From NCBI RefSeq assembly GCF_001746365.1, contig NZ_MJAJ01000007.1, positions 1 to 64,000 on the forward strand: a stretch of 64,000 nucleotides of DNA, read 5' to 3'. The notes under the pieces are model-generated. The model worked only from the letters and a program-made list of their open reading frames with translations. It was not told where the DNA came from and did not search any database. This DNA is from Streptomyces sp. LUP30 (GTDB taxonomy: Bacteria; Actinomycetota; Actinomycetes; Streptomycetales; Streptomycetaceae). Below are positions 27,395 through 35,686 of the stretch, in pieces. The position numbers were made by a program, and so were the translations under genes. Each line of letters begins with the position of its first letter. Position 1 is the stretch's first letter.

Positions 27395-28843
27395 ATGAAC
27401 AGCAGACGAGAGATGCTCAAGCTGATGGCGGCGACCGGCGGCGCCCTGGTGGTGACCGGTGGCCTGGCCGCGCGGACACTGCGCCCGGACAGCCGGCCGG
27501 TCGCCGCCGCCGCGCCCGCCCTGGCGGGCCCGATCCCGCCCTTCCAGGTGGCGATGCCGATACCGAGGACGCTGCGGCCCACCAGCCGCTCGAGCACGAC
27601 CGACTACTACACGCTGGACGTGCAGCAGGCGGTCACGGAGATCCTGCCCGGCAAGCGCACGACGGTCCTCACCTACGGGGGCTCGCTGCCCGGCCCGGTC
27701 ATCCGGGCCCGGTCCGGCCGCACGGTGGTGGTCCGGCAGACCAACCGCATCGCCGACGGCACCTCGATGCACCTGCACGGCGCCGTGGTGGACCCGGCCA
27801 ACGACGGTGGTCCGATGGACCTGATCGCCCCCGGCGCCACCCGGACCTACACGTTCCCGAACCGCCAGGTCGCGGCGTCGCTCTGGTACCACGACCATGC
27901 GCACATGGCCGACGCCGAGCACGTCTACCGCGGCATGTCCGGCTTCTATCTCGTCGGCGACGCGAACGAGGACTCGCTGGGCCTGCCCCAGGGCGCGTAC
28001 GACGTGCCGGTCATGATCCGTGACGTCGGCCTCGACGACGACGGCTCCCTCTACTTCGACCACCTGTTCACCTCGCGCCCGCAGATCCTGGTGAACGGCA
28101 AGCCCCAGCCCTACTTCCGGGTCCGGGCCCGCAAGTACCGGCTGCGGCTGGTCAACGGTTCCAATCTGCGCCCGTTCGAGTTCAAGCTCGACGACGGCGC
28201 CTCGTTCCAGCAGATCAGCACCGACCGAGGGCTGCTGCCGGCGCCCGTCACGCTGTCCAGCCTGCCGTTGTCGCCCGGGGAGCGGGCGGACATCGTGGTG
28301 GACTTCTCCCGGTACGCCGCCGGCACCCGGATCGTGCTGCAGAACACCTTCTTCGCGACGGACACCACCGCCCAGATCATGCGGTTCGACGTCGGCGACC
28401 CCGCGCCGGACACCAGCCGGGTGCCCGCCGAGCTGGCCACGCTGCCCGCCCTCGGCACGCCCACCCTCACCCGCAGCTTCGCGCTCACGCTCGACCCGGC
28501 CACCGGCGGCGGACTCATCAACGGGCGCCAGTTCGACGAGAACCGGGTGGACTTCACCGTCCGGCAGGGCGCCACGGAGATCTGGGAGATCAGCAACGTC
28601 GACCAGATCCCCCACAACTTCCACATCCACCTGGTCGACTTCCGCGTCCTCGACGTCGACGGCACGCCGCCCGCGCCGGGGGAAGCCGGGCTCAAGGACA
28701 TCGTGAGCGTCATGCCGGGCCAGAAGGCGCGCATCCAGGTGCGCTTCGCCTACCCCTACCTGGGCCGTTACTACTACCACTGCCACCTCATCGACCACGG
28801 AGCCATGGGCATGATGGGCCAGTTCGACATCGTCCGCTCCTGA
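27395..28843 (+). CDS. Tat-exported multicopper oxidase (CotA/bilirubin-oxidase/phenoxazinone-synthase type)
   Basis: The product is 482 aa. The N-terminus NSRREMLKLMAATGGALVV is a twin-arginine signal. All copper motifs are intact: SMHLHGAVV, LWYHDHAHM, IPHNFHIHL and YYHCHLIDHGAMGMMGQF (type 1 Cu Cys, His, Met). Such oxidases couple phenol oxidation to O2 reduction. Placed between two monooxygenase genes in a phenolic polyketide cluster, it may oxidise hydroquinones or couple two aromatic units, probably outside the membrane. Functional placement is inference; the enzyme class is clear. Confidence 0.92.
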   Translation: MNSRREMLKLMAATGGALVVTGGLAARTLRPDSRPVAAAAPALAGPIPPFQVAMPIPRTLRPTSRSSTTDYYTLDVQQAVTEILPGKRTTVLTYGGSLPGPVIRARSGRTVVVRQTNRIADGTSMHLHGAVVDPANDGGPMDLIAPGATRTYTFPNRQVAASLWYHDHAHMADAEHVYRGMSGFYLVGDANEDSLGLPQGAYDVPVMIRDVGLDDDGSLYFDHLFTSRPQILVNGKPQPYFRVRARKYRLRLVNGSNLRPFEFKLDDGASFQQISTDRGLLPAPVTLSSLPLSPGERADIVVDFSRYAAGTRIVLQNTFFATDTTAQIMRFDVGDPAPDTSRVPAELATLPALGTPTLTRSFALTLDPATGGGLINGRQFDENRVDFTVRQGATEIWEISNVDQIPHNFHIHLVDFRVLDVDGTPPAPGEAGLKDIVSVMPGQKARIQVRFAYPYLGRYYYHCHLIDHGAMGMMGQFDIVRS

Positions 28844-28886
28844 CGAGGCCCACGCACCCGCGTACCCGACCTGGAAAGGAGCGGCC

Positions 28887-30812
28887 ATGGGCGTCACTTC
28901 CGAGTTCTTGCCGATCACCGCCGCGGACGACGTCATCCGGGCCCACCTGGAAAGCGCCGAGATACCGGCGCTGCTGATGACCGTGGCCCATCTGACGGGG
29001 GACGTGTCCTTCCTCGAGGACTACTGCGGACCGAGCGGATGGCTCACCCTTCCGCAGGGCGGCCTCACCCCGGAACAACTGGCCTCCGCACGGGAGCTGG
29101 CGCTGCGCGCCCTGATCCGTCACCGGGACGGCGGGAGTTCGGTGCCGCCCCCGCCCGGGCCGGAGCTGCTGCACGCCATCACCTCCTGGGCGATGGGCGA
29201 GGACGCCGGGGAGCTGCTGCCGCTGATCGCCGAGGAGGTCACGGCGCCCGGCGTCGATCCCAAGGCCCCGGACTGGAATTTGCGGGACCTGGCGCCGGAC
29301 AGCGACCTCCGGGTGGGCATCATCGGAGCCGGCATGAGCGGTCTGCTGGCCGCTCACCGGCTCGCCCAGGCCGGTGTGCCGTTCGAGATCTACGAGAAGA
29401 ACAGCGACGTCGGCGGAACCTGGTTCGACAACCGGTATCCAGGATGCCGCGTCGACGTGCCCAGCCACCTCTACAGCTACTCGTTCGCCACGAGGACCGA
29501 CTGGCCCGACCACTTCTGCACCCAGGACGTCCTGCTGGACTACTTCCGCGACGTGGCCAAGCGCTTCGGCCTGTACGACCACATCCGCTTCGGGACCGAG
29601 GTGCGGGAGGCGGCCTGGGACGAGGAGAGCGGCCGGTGGTCGCTGACGCTGGACACCGCGGACGGGCCGGAGCGGGTCGAGTGCACCGTGCTGGTGAGCG
29701 CCGTCGGACAGCTGTCCCGGCCGAACCTGCCGGCGATCCCCGGGCGGGACACGTTCGGCGGCCCGGCCTTCCACTCCGCGCGCTGGGACCACTCGGTCGA
29801 CCTGACGGGCCGGCGGGTGGGGGTGATCGGCACGGGCGCCAGCGCCTTCCAGTTCATCCCGGAGATCGCCGAGCGGACCGCCGAACTGCGGGTGTTCCAG
29901 CGCACGCCGCCCTGGCTCCGGCCCACCCCGCACTACCACGAGCCGGTCCCGCAGGGCGCCCGGTGGCTCTTCGAGCATGTCCCGTACTACGCGGACTGGC
30001 ACCGGTTCTGGCTCTTCGCACCGGGACTGCGCGGCGTGCTGGAGGCATGGATCGTGGACCGGTCCTACCCACCGACGGAACGCGCCGTGTCCGCCCGCAA
30101 CGAGACGATGCGCGGCCTGCTCACCCGGGCCCTGGAGAGCCAGCTCACCGACGCCCCCGAACTGCTGCCCCGGCTCCTGCCCCGCTACCCGGTGGGGGCC
30201 AAGCGGGTGCTGCGGGACAACGGGAGCTGGATCCGCACCCTCAAGCGGGACGACGTGACACTGGTCTCCGATGCCGTCGAGGAGATCACGCCGACCGGTG
30301 TGACCACGGCCGACGGGCGCCATCACGAGCTGGACGTGCTGGTGTACGGCACCGGCTTCGAGGCCTCGCGGTTCCTGATGCCCATGAAGGTGACCGGCCG
30401 GGACGGCGTGGACCTGCACACGATGTGGGACGGCAGCGCCCGCGCCTACCTGGGGCTGACCGTCCCCGGCTTCCCGAACCTGTTCTGCCTGTACGGCCCG
30501 AACACCAATCTCTCCGGCCAGGGCGGCAGCATCTTCTACTTCTCCGAGTGCGGGGTCGCCTACCTGCTGGACGCCCTGCGCCTGCTGGCGGCCGGCGGCC
30601 ACCGCTCGCTCGAGCCGCGCCGGGAGGTCTACGAGGAGTACAACGCGAGGGTCGACGAGGCCAACGCGGAGCGGGCGTGGGGGTTCTCCTCGGTGAGCAA
30701 CTGGACCTTCGACCGGGCGGCCGGCCGGTCGGCGCAGAACTGGCCGTTCACCACACTGGAGTACTGGAGCAGCACCCGCCGTGTCCGACCGCAGGAGTAC
30801 CACCTGCGCTGA
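28887..30812 (+). CDS. Class I flavin Baeyer-Villiger monooxygenase with N-terminal extension
   Basis: The product is 641 aa. Residues 1-145 form an extra helical N-terminal region as in hydroxyacetophenone monooxygenase. The FAD fold follows (VGIIGAGMSGLLAAHRLA, DVGGTWFDNRYPGCRVDVP). The BVMO fingerprint is complete (FGGPAFHSARWDHS, FxGxxxHxxxWD), then the NADPH fold (VGVIGTGASAFQFIPEI) and VYGTGFEASRF. It likely inserts oxygen next to a ketone of the polyketide or opens a ring. ATG 28887 follows GAAAGGAGCGGCC. It is the last gene of the three-oxygenase operon; a strong terminator follows. Confidence 0.92.
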   Translation: MGVTSEFLPITAADDVIRAHLESAEIPALLMTVAHLTGDVSFLEDYCGPSGWLTLPQGGLTPEQLASARELALRALIRHRDGGSSVPPPPGPELLHAITSWAMGEDAGELLPLIAEEVTAPGVDPKAPDWNLRDLAPDSDLRVGIIGAGMSGLLAAHRLAQAGVPFEIYEKNSDVGGTWFDNRYPGCRVDVPSHLYSYSFATRTDWPDHFCTQDVLLDYFRDVAKRFGLYDHIRFGTEVREAAWDEESGRWSLTLDTADGPERVECTVLVSAVGQLSRPNLPAIPGRDTFGGPAFHSARWDHSVDLTGRRVGVIGTGASAFQFIPEIAERTAELRVFQRTPPWLRPTPHYHEPVPQGARWLFEHVPYYADWHRFWLFAPGLRGVLEAWIVDRSYPPTERAVSARNETMRGLLTRALESQLTDAPELLPRLLPRYPVGAKRVLRDNGSWIRTLKRDDVTLVSDAVEEITPTGVTTADGRHHELDVLVYGTGFEASRFLMPMKVTGRDGVDLHTMWDGSARAYLGLTVPGFPNLFCLYGPNTNLSGQGGSIFYFSECGVAYLLDALRLLAAGGHRSLEPRREVYEEYNARVDEANAERAWGFSSVSNWTFDRAAGRSAQNWPFTTLEYWSSTRRVRPQEYHLR

Positions 30813-30828
30813 CCCGGGCCGGGCACGA

Positions 30829-30871
30829 CGAGGGGCCCTCCCACCGGATCGTCCGGTGGGAGGGCCCCTCG
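30829..30871. terminator. Bidirectional terminator between convergent operons
   Basis: The arms 30829-30848 and 30852-30871 form a perfect 20-bp stem (CGAGGGGCCCTCCCACCGGA with its complement) around a 3-nt loop. Confidence 0.88.
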
Positions 30872-30885
30872 TGCGGGTGCCGCGG

Positions 30886-31806
30886 TCAGTCCGTGACGTG
30901 CACGCCGAAGTCCCGGAGCGACAGGCGCACGCCCTGGCCCCAGAGGGACGGCCGTGCCGCGCTGCCGCCGCGGGGCTCCAGCACGGGTCCGCCGTCCGGT
31001 CCGCCGGCGTCGAGCAGGGTGAAGCACGCGTACCCGGTGAGCAGCTGCCGGGGAGCGATCGCCTCCTCCCGGGCGTGCACGCCGGTGAGCAGCCTGCCCC
31101 GGTCCACGGGACCGTGGCCGCCGAGACGGTCGACGGCGAGTACCTCCGCGCCGTCCACCCACCAGCGGGCGGTGCCCGCCGTGCGGTCGTAGGACAGGGC
31201 GAGGCGGTGCGCCTGGCCGGGAGTGCGGTCGGCGACGGGAACGGCCCGGCAGAAGGCCGTCGGGTCGTCCGGTCCCTGGGCGAACCGCTCGTACAGGGCG
31301 TAGACCCTGCGGTTGGTCAGCGACAGATTCAGGACGAGGCGGGTCTCCACGTCCGCCGCGATCAGCGCGCCGGCCGCGAGCCGCAGATCGGTGTCCGGAT
31401 CGGCGACGGCGTCGCCGAACGGATGCCGTGCCACGCCGAAGGCTTCGGCCGCCATCTCGCTGTGCACGGTGAGTGTGCCGGTCACGTCGAAGCCCGGGAA
31501 TCCGGACGACGCCGTGGCGCGGGGAACGGCCCGCCACCGCATGTGGTCCTCGCCGGTCCCTGGCCCGGCCCCGAACGCCCAGCTCGGCTCGCCGGTCTCG
31601 GGATGCCGGGCGGTGGGGTCCACGAGCAGGCCGTCGGGGGTGACCGTCACCGTGCCGTCTCCGTCGGGCAGGGCGCCTGAGGCCCGCAGTTCCCAGCGGG
31701 CGCCGTCGCCGTGCGCGGCCAGGCCGCCCGCGAAGTCGTCGAGGAACACCGGGCGGCGGTCCGCACCTGCCACGCCGCCCGGGACCGTGTGGTCGATGGA
31801 GGTCAT
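30886..31806 (-). CDS. Cytosolic protein of uncertain family (DUF6081-like), paralogue of 22317-23432
   Basis: The product is 306 aa with no signal peptide. It shares with 22317-23432 the series HPFGDAVADPDTDLRLAAG, YALYERF, AVPVADRTPGQAHRLALSYD, GTARWWVDGAEV and a final FTLLDAGG block. It is a probable beta-sandwich. Its ATG overlaps the glycosyltransferase stop (ATGA), so it is co-translated with the glycosyltransferase and shares its leaderless SARP-type promoter. It could be an auxiliary or chaperone protein for glycosylation or a second binding protein. The function is unknown. Confidence 0.72.
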   Translation of the reverse strand: MTSIDHTVPGGVAGADRRPVFLDDFAGGLAAHGDGARWELRASGALPDGDGTVTVTPDGLLVDPTARHPETGEPSWAFGAGPGTGEDHMRWRAVPRATASSGFPGFDVTGTLTVHSEMAAEAFGVARHPFGDAVADPDTDLRLAAGALIAADVETRLVLNLSLTNRRVYALYERFAQGPDDPTAFCRAVPVADRTPGQAHRLALSYDRTAGTARWWVDGAEVLAVDRLGGHGPVDRGRLLTGVHAREEAIAPRQLLTGYACFTLLDAGGPDGGPVLEPRGGSAARPSLWGQGVRLSLRDFGVHVTD

Positions 31807-32945
31807 GCGGCCTTGTCCTTCGCCAGCGCCACCACGATGTCGACCACCTCCGACGGGTTCGGGAGCTGCGCGATCTCCTGGGCGATGGCCTGCGACCGCT
31901 TGAGGTAGGAGGGCTCCTTCAGGAGCTCCTGGCACGCCCCGGCGATGGCCTCGGCGGTGTCCTCCCCGTCGAGCAGCATCTTCGCGGCGCCGTACTCGAC
32001 CAGGTTCTCGGTCATGCCGACCTGCTTGGGCATGGCGGGAATGACCAGCTGCGGAATGCCCGCGGTCATGGCGGACAGCATGGTGTTGCCGCCGCCGCGG
32101 TGCACCAGCAGATCGCTGGAGCGCATCAGCACGTCGACGGGCAGCCAGCCGGCCCGCACCCCGGCGGGCAGCGGCTCCAGCAGGCTCGCGACCTCGTCGG
32201 GCACCGCGATGACCATCTCGAGGCCGAGCCGTGCGACCTTCTCCACCAGGGCGCGCAGCTCGGGAAGCTCGTAGTCGGGGGTGACACGGCTGCCCGCCGA
32301 GACGAGGACGCGCGGCACCTCGGGCCGGGTGTACATCCACGGGTCGAGCTTCTTGTGCGTGTTGTACGGCACGTACCGCATCGACTGCGCGGGGATGGCG
32401 TCCTCGGGACGCACGCTCGGCGGGCAGATGTCGATGAAGAGGTCCTCGCCGGGGATGTCCGCCAGGCCGAACTTCTCCAGTTCCGGGGCGAGTTCCGCGG
32501 TGGCGCCGAGGTCGATGTTGGCCGGCTCGCCCATGTTCAGCGCGTGCCGCACGAAGGGGATCTTGAAGTGGGCGGCGATGATGGGCGCCGCGTAGGACAG
32601 GGACCCGCCGACGATGACGTCCGGCCGCCACCGCTCGATCAGCGGGACCAGGCCCTCCAGGCTGGCTGCCGCGAGCCGGCCCATGCCGTGACCGTTGAAC
32701 AGGTTCCACTCGTCCGGGTCGTCCGGCTCGACGGCCGGATTCCCCTCGCGGTCCTGGTACATGAACTGCGGCATCGTGCCGGAGGTGAGCGAGACGCCGG
32801 GCAGACCGGCGCTCGCCACCGCGGGCAGGGTGTTCTCGGTGACGCCGACGAAAACCTCGTGACCGGCGTTGCGGGCTGCGGTGGCGAGCGGGACCAGCGG
32901 GAAGACCGCGCCCCGGCTGCCACCCGAGATGAAGAGGATTCGCAT
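31803..32945 (-). CDS. GT1-family (GT-B, UGT-type) glycosyltransferase
   Basis: The product is 380 aa. The N-terminal acceptor domain starts MRILFISGGSRGAVFPLVPL. The C-terminal donor domain has SSDLLVHRGGGNTMLSAMTAG and IPQLVIPAMPKQVGMTENL, the HRGGxxT/Q-type nucleotide-sugar motif. It transfers the dTDP-deoxysugar made by the neighbouring genes to the aromatic aglycone. O- versus C-transfer cannot be told by eye. The ATG is 7 bp from the -10-like TAGCGT, which predicts a leaderless transcript and fixes the start. No SD is visible. Confidence 0.9.
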   Translation of the reverse strand: MRILFISGGSRGAVFPLVPLATAARNAGHEVFVGVTENTLPAVASAGLPGVSLTSGTMPQFMYQDREGNPAVEPDDPDEWNLFNGHGMGRLAAASLEGLVPLIERWRPDVIVGGSLSYAAPIIAAHFKIPFVRHALNMGEPANIDLGATAELAPELEKFGLADIPGEDLFIDICPPSVRPEDAIPAQSMRYVPYNTHKKLDPWMYTRPEVPRVLVSAGSRVTPDYELPELRALVEKVARLGLEMVIAVPDEVASLLEPLPAGVRAGWLPVDVLMRSSDLLVHRGGGNTMLSAMTAGIPQLVIPAMPKQVGMTENLVEYGAAKMLLDGEDTAEAIAGACQELLKEPSYLKRSQAIAQEIAQLPNPSEVVDIVVALAKDKAA

Positions 32946-32952
32946 GCGGGCG

Positions 32953-32998
32953 ACGCTAGGCCGCAGGGGTCGAACCCTCCTTGAGCCGGACTGGACCG
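32953..32998 (-). promoter_or_regulatory. SARP-type leaderless promoter of the glycosyltransferase operon
   Basis: On the minus strand TCAAGGA and TCGACCC are 11 bp apart. A further related heptamer lies upstream (plus-strand TGGACCG, 32992-32998). Eight bp after TCGACCC comes TAGCGT (32958-32953), and 7 bp later the ATG at 32945. Confidence 0.75.
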
Positions 32999-33020
32999 CC
33001 GGGTGGGACGTCCGGTGGTC

Positions 33021-34478
33021 TCAGAACAGGCCGAGAGTCAGGCAGGCGACGAGCGTACGGGCCTGCACGTTGAGGTAGTTGCTGTGCCGCAGCAGGGCCT
33101 GCGCCTGGTGCAGCGTCACCCAGCAGTGACCCTCCGGCTCGGCGAGCGGGAAGTCGTCGTCGGTCTCGACGATCAGGTTCCGGGTCACCGCGTGGTGGAA
33201 CCGGCCGCCCTCCTCGGACAGCGCGGTGTCGTAGCGGATCCGCTCGGGCGGCGCCGACAGCAGACGGTCGAGGAGTGCGGGACGCCCCACGGCCCCGAGG
33301 TGGGAGGGGGAGCACTGCACGCTCGGCGCGTACTCGCACACATTCAGGGCGCCCGCTTCCACGCGTGCCTCCAGCAGCAGGTGAAGCACCCCGTCGATCC
33401 GCTTGACGAACAGCCCCGACAGCCCGCCCACGGGCGCGACCAGCGGCTGCGACCAGCGGCCCACCTCGCGTCGCTCCGCGCGCACGTCGACCCCGATGAC
33501 CTCGAAGTGCCGCCCGTCCGGTCGGGCGATCCCGGTCTCCGTCAGCCGCCACGGCCCCTCGTCGAGGACGTCGCGCAGGGGCACGCGGCGCTGCACCAGC
33601 TCGTGGCGGGCGCGGGCGTCGGTGAGCCGGCGCAGCACCTCGTGCAGACCGTGCACGGACCCGTACCGCGGCGACAGGGAGCGCAGCGCGGCCCGCCGGT
33701 AGGGGTCGGCGACCGAGTCGACCAGCTCCGCCGCGGGCTCTCCGCAGGGCAGGGTGGACAGGACGGTGCGCGAGTCCATGTTGACCAGGTTGTCGCTCGT
33801 CAGCAGTTCGCCGAGCTGCGGCAGCGTCAGCCACTGGAAGCCGTCCAGCAACGGCACCTCGTCCCGCGTCTCGACCACCATGTTGCGGTTCCGCTTGTGC
33901 AGGAACCACCAGCCCTGCTCGGACTGGAGGGAGTCGGCGAGCACGGTGCCCCGGCGCGGCCCCATGAAGTACTCCACGTAGGGCACGCGCCGGCCGCGGT
34001 GGACGCCGGTGTAGTTGCTGCGCGTGGCCTGCACCGTGGGCGACAGCTGCAGGGTGTTGACGTTGCCGGGTTCCATCTTCGACTGCATCAGCAGGTGCGG
34101 TACGCCGTCGAACCGTTTGACGAGGATGCCGAGCAGACCGATCTCGGGCTGCACGATCACCGGCTGTGTCCACTCGCGGGGGCGCCGGAAGTCGGTGCGC
34201 ACGCGCAGGCCCGAGATGGCGAAGAACCCGCCGGACTCGTGCACCAGGTCCCCGCTGCCGGCCTCGAACCGCCACCCGGACAGGGCGGAGAAGGGGACGC
34301 GGTCGACCGCGTACCGGTGGATCCGGGCCTGCCGCGTGAACCATCGCCGGAACTCGGCGAGACCGGCGACCGGGCCGCCGGCCGGCCGCGCGAAGTCCCA
34401 GAAGCCGTCCGCCGGACCGTCGCCCCGGAGTTCGCCCACCGCCTGCGGCGGCGTCCCCGTACCATTCGCCAGTGTCAT
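33021..34478 (-). CDS. dTDP-4-keto-6-deoxyglucose 2,3-dehydratase
   Basis: The product is 485 aa, the normal size of NDP-hexose 2,3-dehydratases (TylX3, Gra-ORF27, UrdS type). The protein consists of two similar halves. Repeated patterns include EWTQPVIVQPEIGLLGILVK / RWSQPLVAPVGGLSGLFVK, RFDGVPHLLMQSKMEPGN / RIDGVLHLLLEARVEAG and LSPTVQATRSNY / YAPSVQCSPSHL. It removes the C2 hydroxyl, and the product is then reduced by the 3-ketoreductase (36660-37664). The start is set by a leaderless promoter (ATG 7 bp after the -10-like GACCCT). It diverges from the sugar operon. Confidence 0.93.
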   Translation of the reverse strand: MTLANGTGTPPQAVGELRGDGPADGFWDFARPAGGPVAGLAEFRRWFTRQARIHRYAVDRVPFSALSGWRFEAGSGDLVHESGGFFAISGLRVRTDFRRPREWTQPVIVQPEIGLLGILVKRFDGVPHLLMQSKMEPGNVNTLQLSPTVQATRSNYTGVHRGRRVPYVEYFMGPRRGTVLADSLQSEQGWWFLHKRNRNMVVETRDEVPLLDGFQWLTLPQLGELLTSDNLVNMDSRTVLSTLPCGEPAAELVDSVADPYRRAALRSLSPRYGSVHGLHEVLRRLTDARARHELVQRRVPLRDVLDEGPWRLTETGIARPDGRHFEVIGVDVRAERREVGRWSQPLVAPVGGLSGLFVKRIDGVLHLLLEARVEAGALNVCEYAPSVQCSPSHLGAVGRPALLDRLLSAPPERIRYDTALSEEGGRFHHAVTRNLIVETDDDFPLAEPEGHCWVTLHQAQALLRHSNYLNVQARTLVACLTLGLF

Positions 34479-34485
34479 ATCGGGC

Positions 34486-34531
34486 AGGGTCGCGGGGGCG
34501 GCTCGAGCCGCGGTCGAACGCCGACCGAGCG
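34486..34531 (-). promoter_or_regulatory. SARP-type leaderless promoter of the 2,3-dehydratase gene
   Basis: Read on the minus strand, TCGGTCG, TCGACCG and TCGAGCC are each 11 bp apart. Eight bp later is the hexamer GACCCT (34491-34486), and 7 bp later the ATG at 34478. Confidence 0.73.
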
Positions 34532-34579
34532 ACGTGGCCTGCGCGCCACCCCGCGCTCGCTGGGCCGCGACGCGAGCCA

Positions 34580-34614
34580 GCGTCGACCGGGGCTTGAGCG
34601 GCGGTCCGCAGGCT
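34580..34614 (+). promoter_or_regulatory. SARP-type leaderless promoter of the deoxysugar operon
   Basis: TCGACCG (34583) and TTGAGCG (34594) are 11 bp apart. Eight bp later is CAGGCT (34609-34614), and 7 bp later the ATG at 34622. The bases immediately before the ATG contain no SD. Confidence 0.75.
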
Positions 34615-34621
34615 TCACGGC

Positions 34622-35686
34622 ATGAAGGCGCTTGTATTGTCCGGAGGAACAGGCACGCGACTGCGGCCTTTCACCTATTCGACGGCCAAGCAACTGCTCC
34701 CGGTGGCCAACAAGCCCGTACTCCGGCACTGTCTGGAGAAGATCCGGGAGGCGGGGGTGACCGAGGTCGGGGTCATCGTCGGGGATCACGGCGAGCAGAT
34801 CAGGGCGGCCATCGGAGACGGGGCGAACCTCGGCCTGGAGATCACGTACATCAGACAGCACGCTCCGCTCGGCCTGGCCCACTGCATCGTCATCGCCGCG
34901 GACTTCCTCGGAGACGACGACTTCGTCATGTACCTGGGAGACAACATCCTCGCCGACGGCATCGTGCCGGCCGCCGAGAGCTTCCGGGCGTCCGCGTGCG
35001 ATGCGACGGTCCTCGTGGCTCCCGTGCCGGATCCGCGGGCGTACGGTGTCGCGGAACTGGAGGCCGACGGCCGTATCCGCCGTCTGGTGGAGAAGCCGCC
35101 GGAGCCGAAGAGCGACCTGGCGGTCATCGGCGTGTACTTCTTCACCGCCGGGATCCACCGCGCCGTCGCCGCCATCCGCCCGAGCGGCCGCGGCGAGCTG
35201 GAGATCACCGACGCGATCCAGCACCTGCTGGACAGCGGCGGCACGGTGCTCGCGGAGAAGTACCAGGGGTACTGGAAGGACACCGGGCGCCCCGAGGACC
35301 TCCTGGAGTGCAACCGCGAGCTCCTGGCCCGGCTGGGGCCGCGGATCGAGGGCGAGATCGACGACGAGACATCCGTCGAGGGGGCCGTCGTCGTCGAGGC
35401 GGGCGCCAAGGTCATACGGTCCCGGCTGGTCGGTCCGCTGGTCGTCGGCGCCGGGAGCGTGATCTCGGACAGCACCGTCGGCCCCGGCGTCGCGGTCGGC
35501 CGCGAGTGCGTCGTCAGCAGCGTGAGCGTGACGGACTCGATCCTGCTCGAGGGCGCCGCGGTGGACAGTGTGCCCGCCCTGTGTCATTCGATCATCGGCC
35601 GGTGGGCCAAGCTCAGCGCCGCGGACGGCAGGCGGCCGTCGCGGCTCATCGTCGGCGATCACACCCAAGCGGAGGTGGCGACATGA
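34622..35686 (+). CDS. Glucose-1-phosphate thymidylyltransferase (long form)
   Basis: The product is 354 aa. The nucleotidyltransferase signature LSGGTGTRLRPFTYSTAKQL is at the N-terminus. It has YLGDNILADGI (metal/nucleotide site), VEKPPEPKSDLAVIGVYFF, GYWKDTGRPEDLLECN and a C-terminal left-handed beta-helix. Length and tail fit the StrD/long RmlA type found in antibiotic clusters. It makes dTDP-glucose from glucose-1-phosphate and dTTP, the first sugar step. It overlaps the 4,6-dehydratase gene (ATGA). Confidence 0.95.
   Translation: MKALVLSGGTGTRLRPFTYSTAKQLLPVANKPVLRHCLEKIREAGVTEVGVIVGDHGEQIRAAIGDGANLGLEITYIRQHAPLGLAHCIVIAADFLGDDDFVMYLGDNILADGIVPAAESFRASACDATVLVAPVPDPRAYGVAELEADGRIRRLVEKPPEPKSDLAVIGVYFFTAGIHRAVAAIRPSGRGELEITDAIQHLLDSGGTVLAEKYQGYWKDTGRPEDLLECNRELLARLGPRIEGEIDDETSVEGAVVVEAGAKVIRSRLVGPLVVGAGSVISDSTVGPGVAVGRECVVSSVSVTDSILLEGAAVDSVPALCHSIIGRWAKLSAADGRRPSRLIVGDHTQAEVAT

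Noticed and set aside
34015..35682. Start of a long plus-strand ORF that ends with the 4,6-dehydratase
   Set aside because: The upstream part is a shadow of the 2,3-dehydratase and thymidylyltransferase genes; the true start is ATG 35683 in an ATGA overlap.
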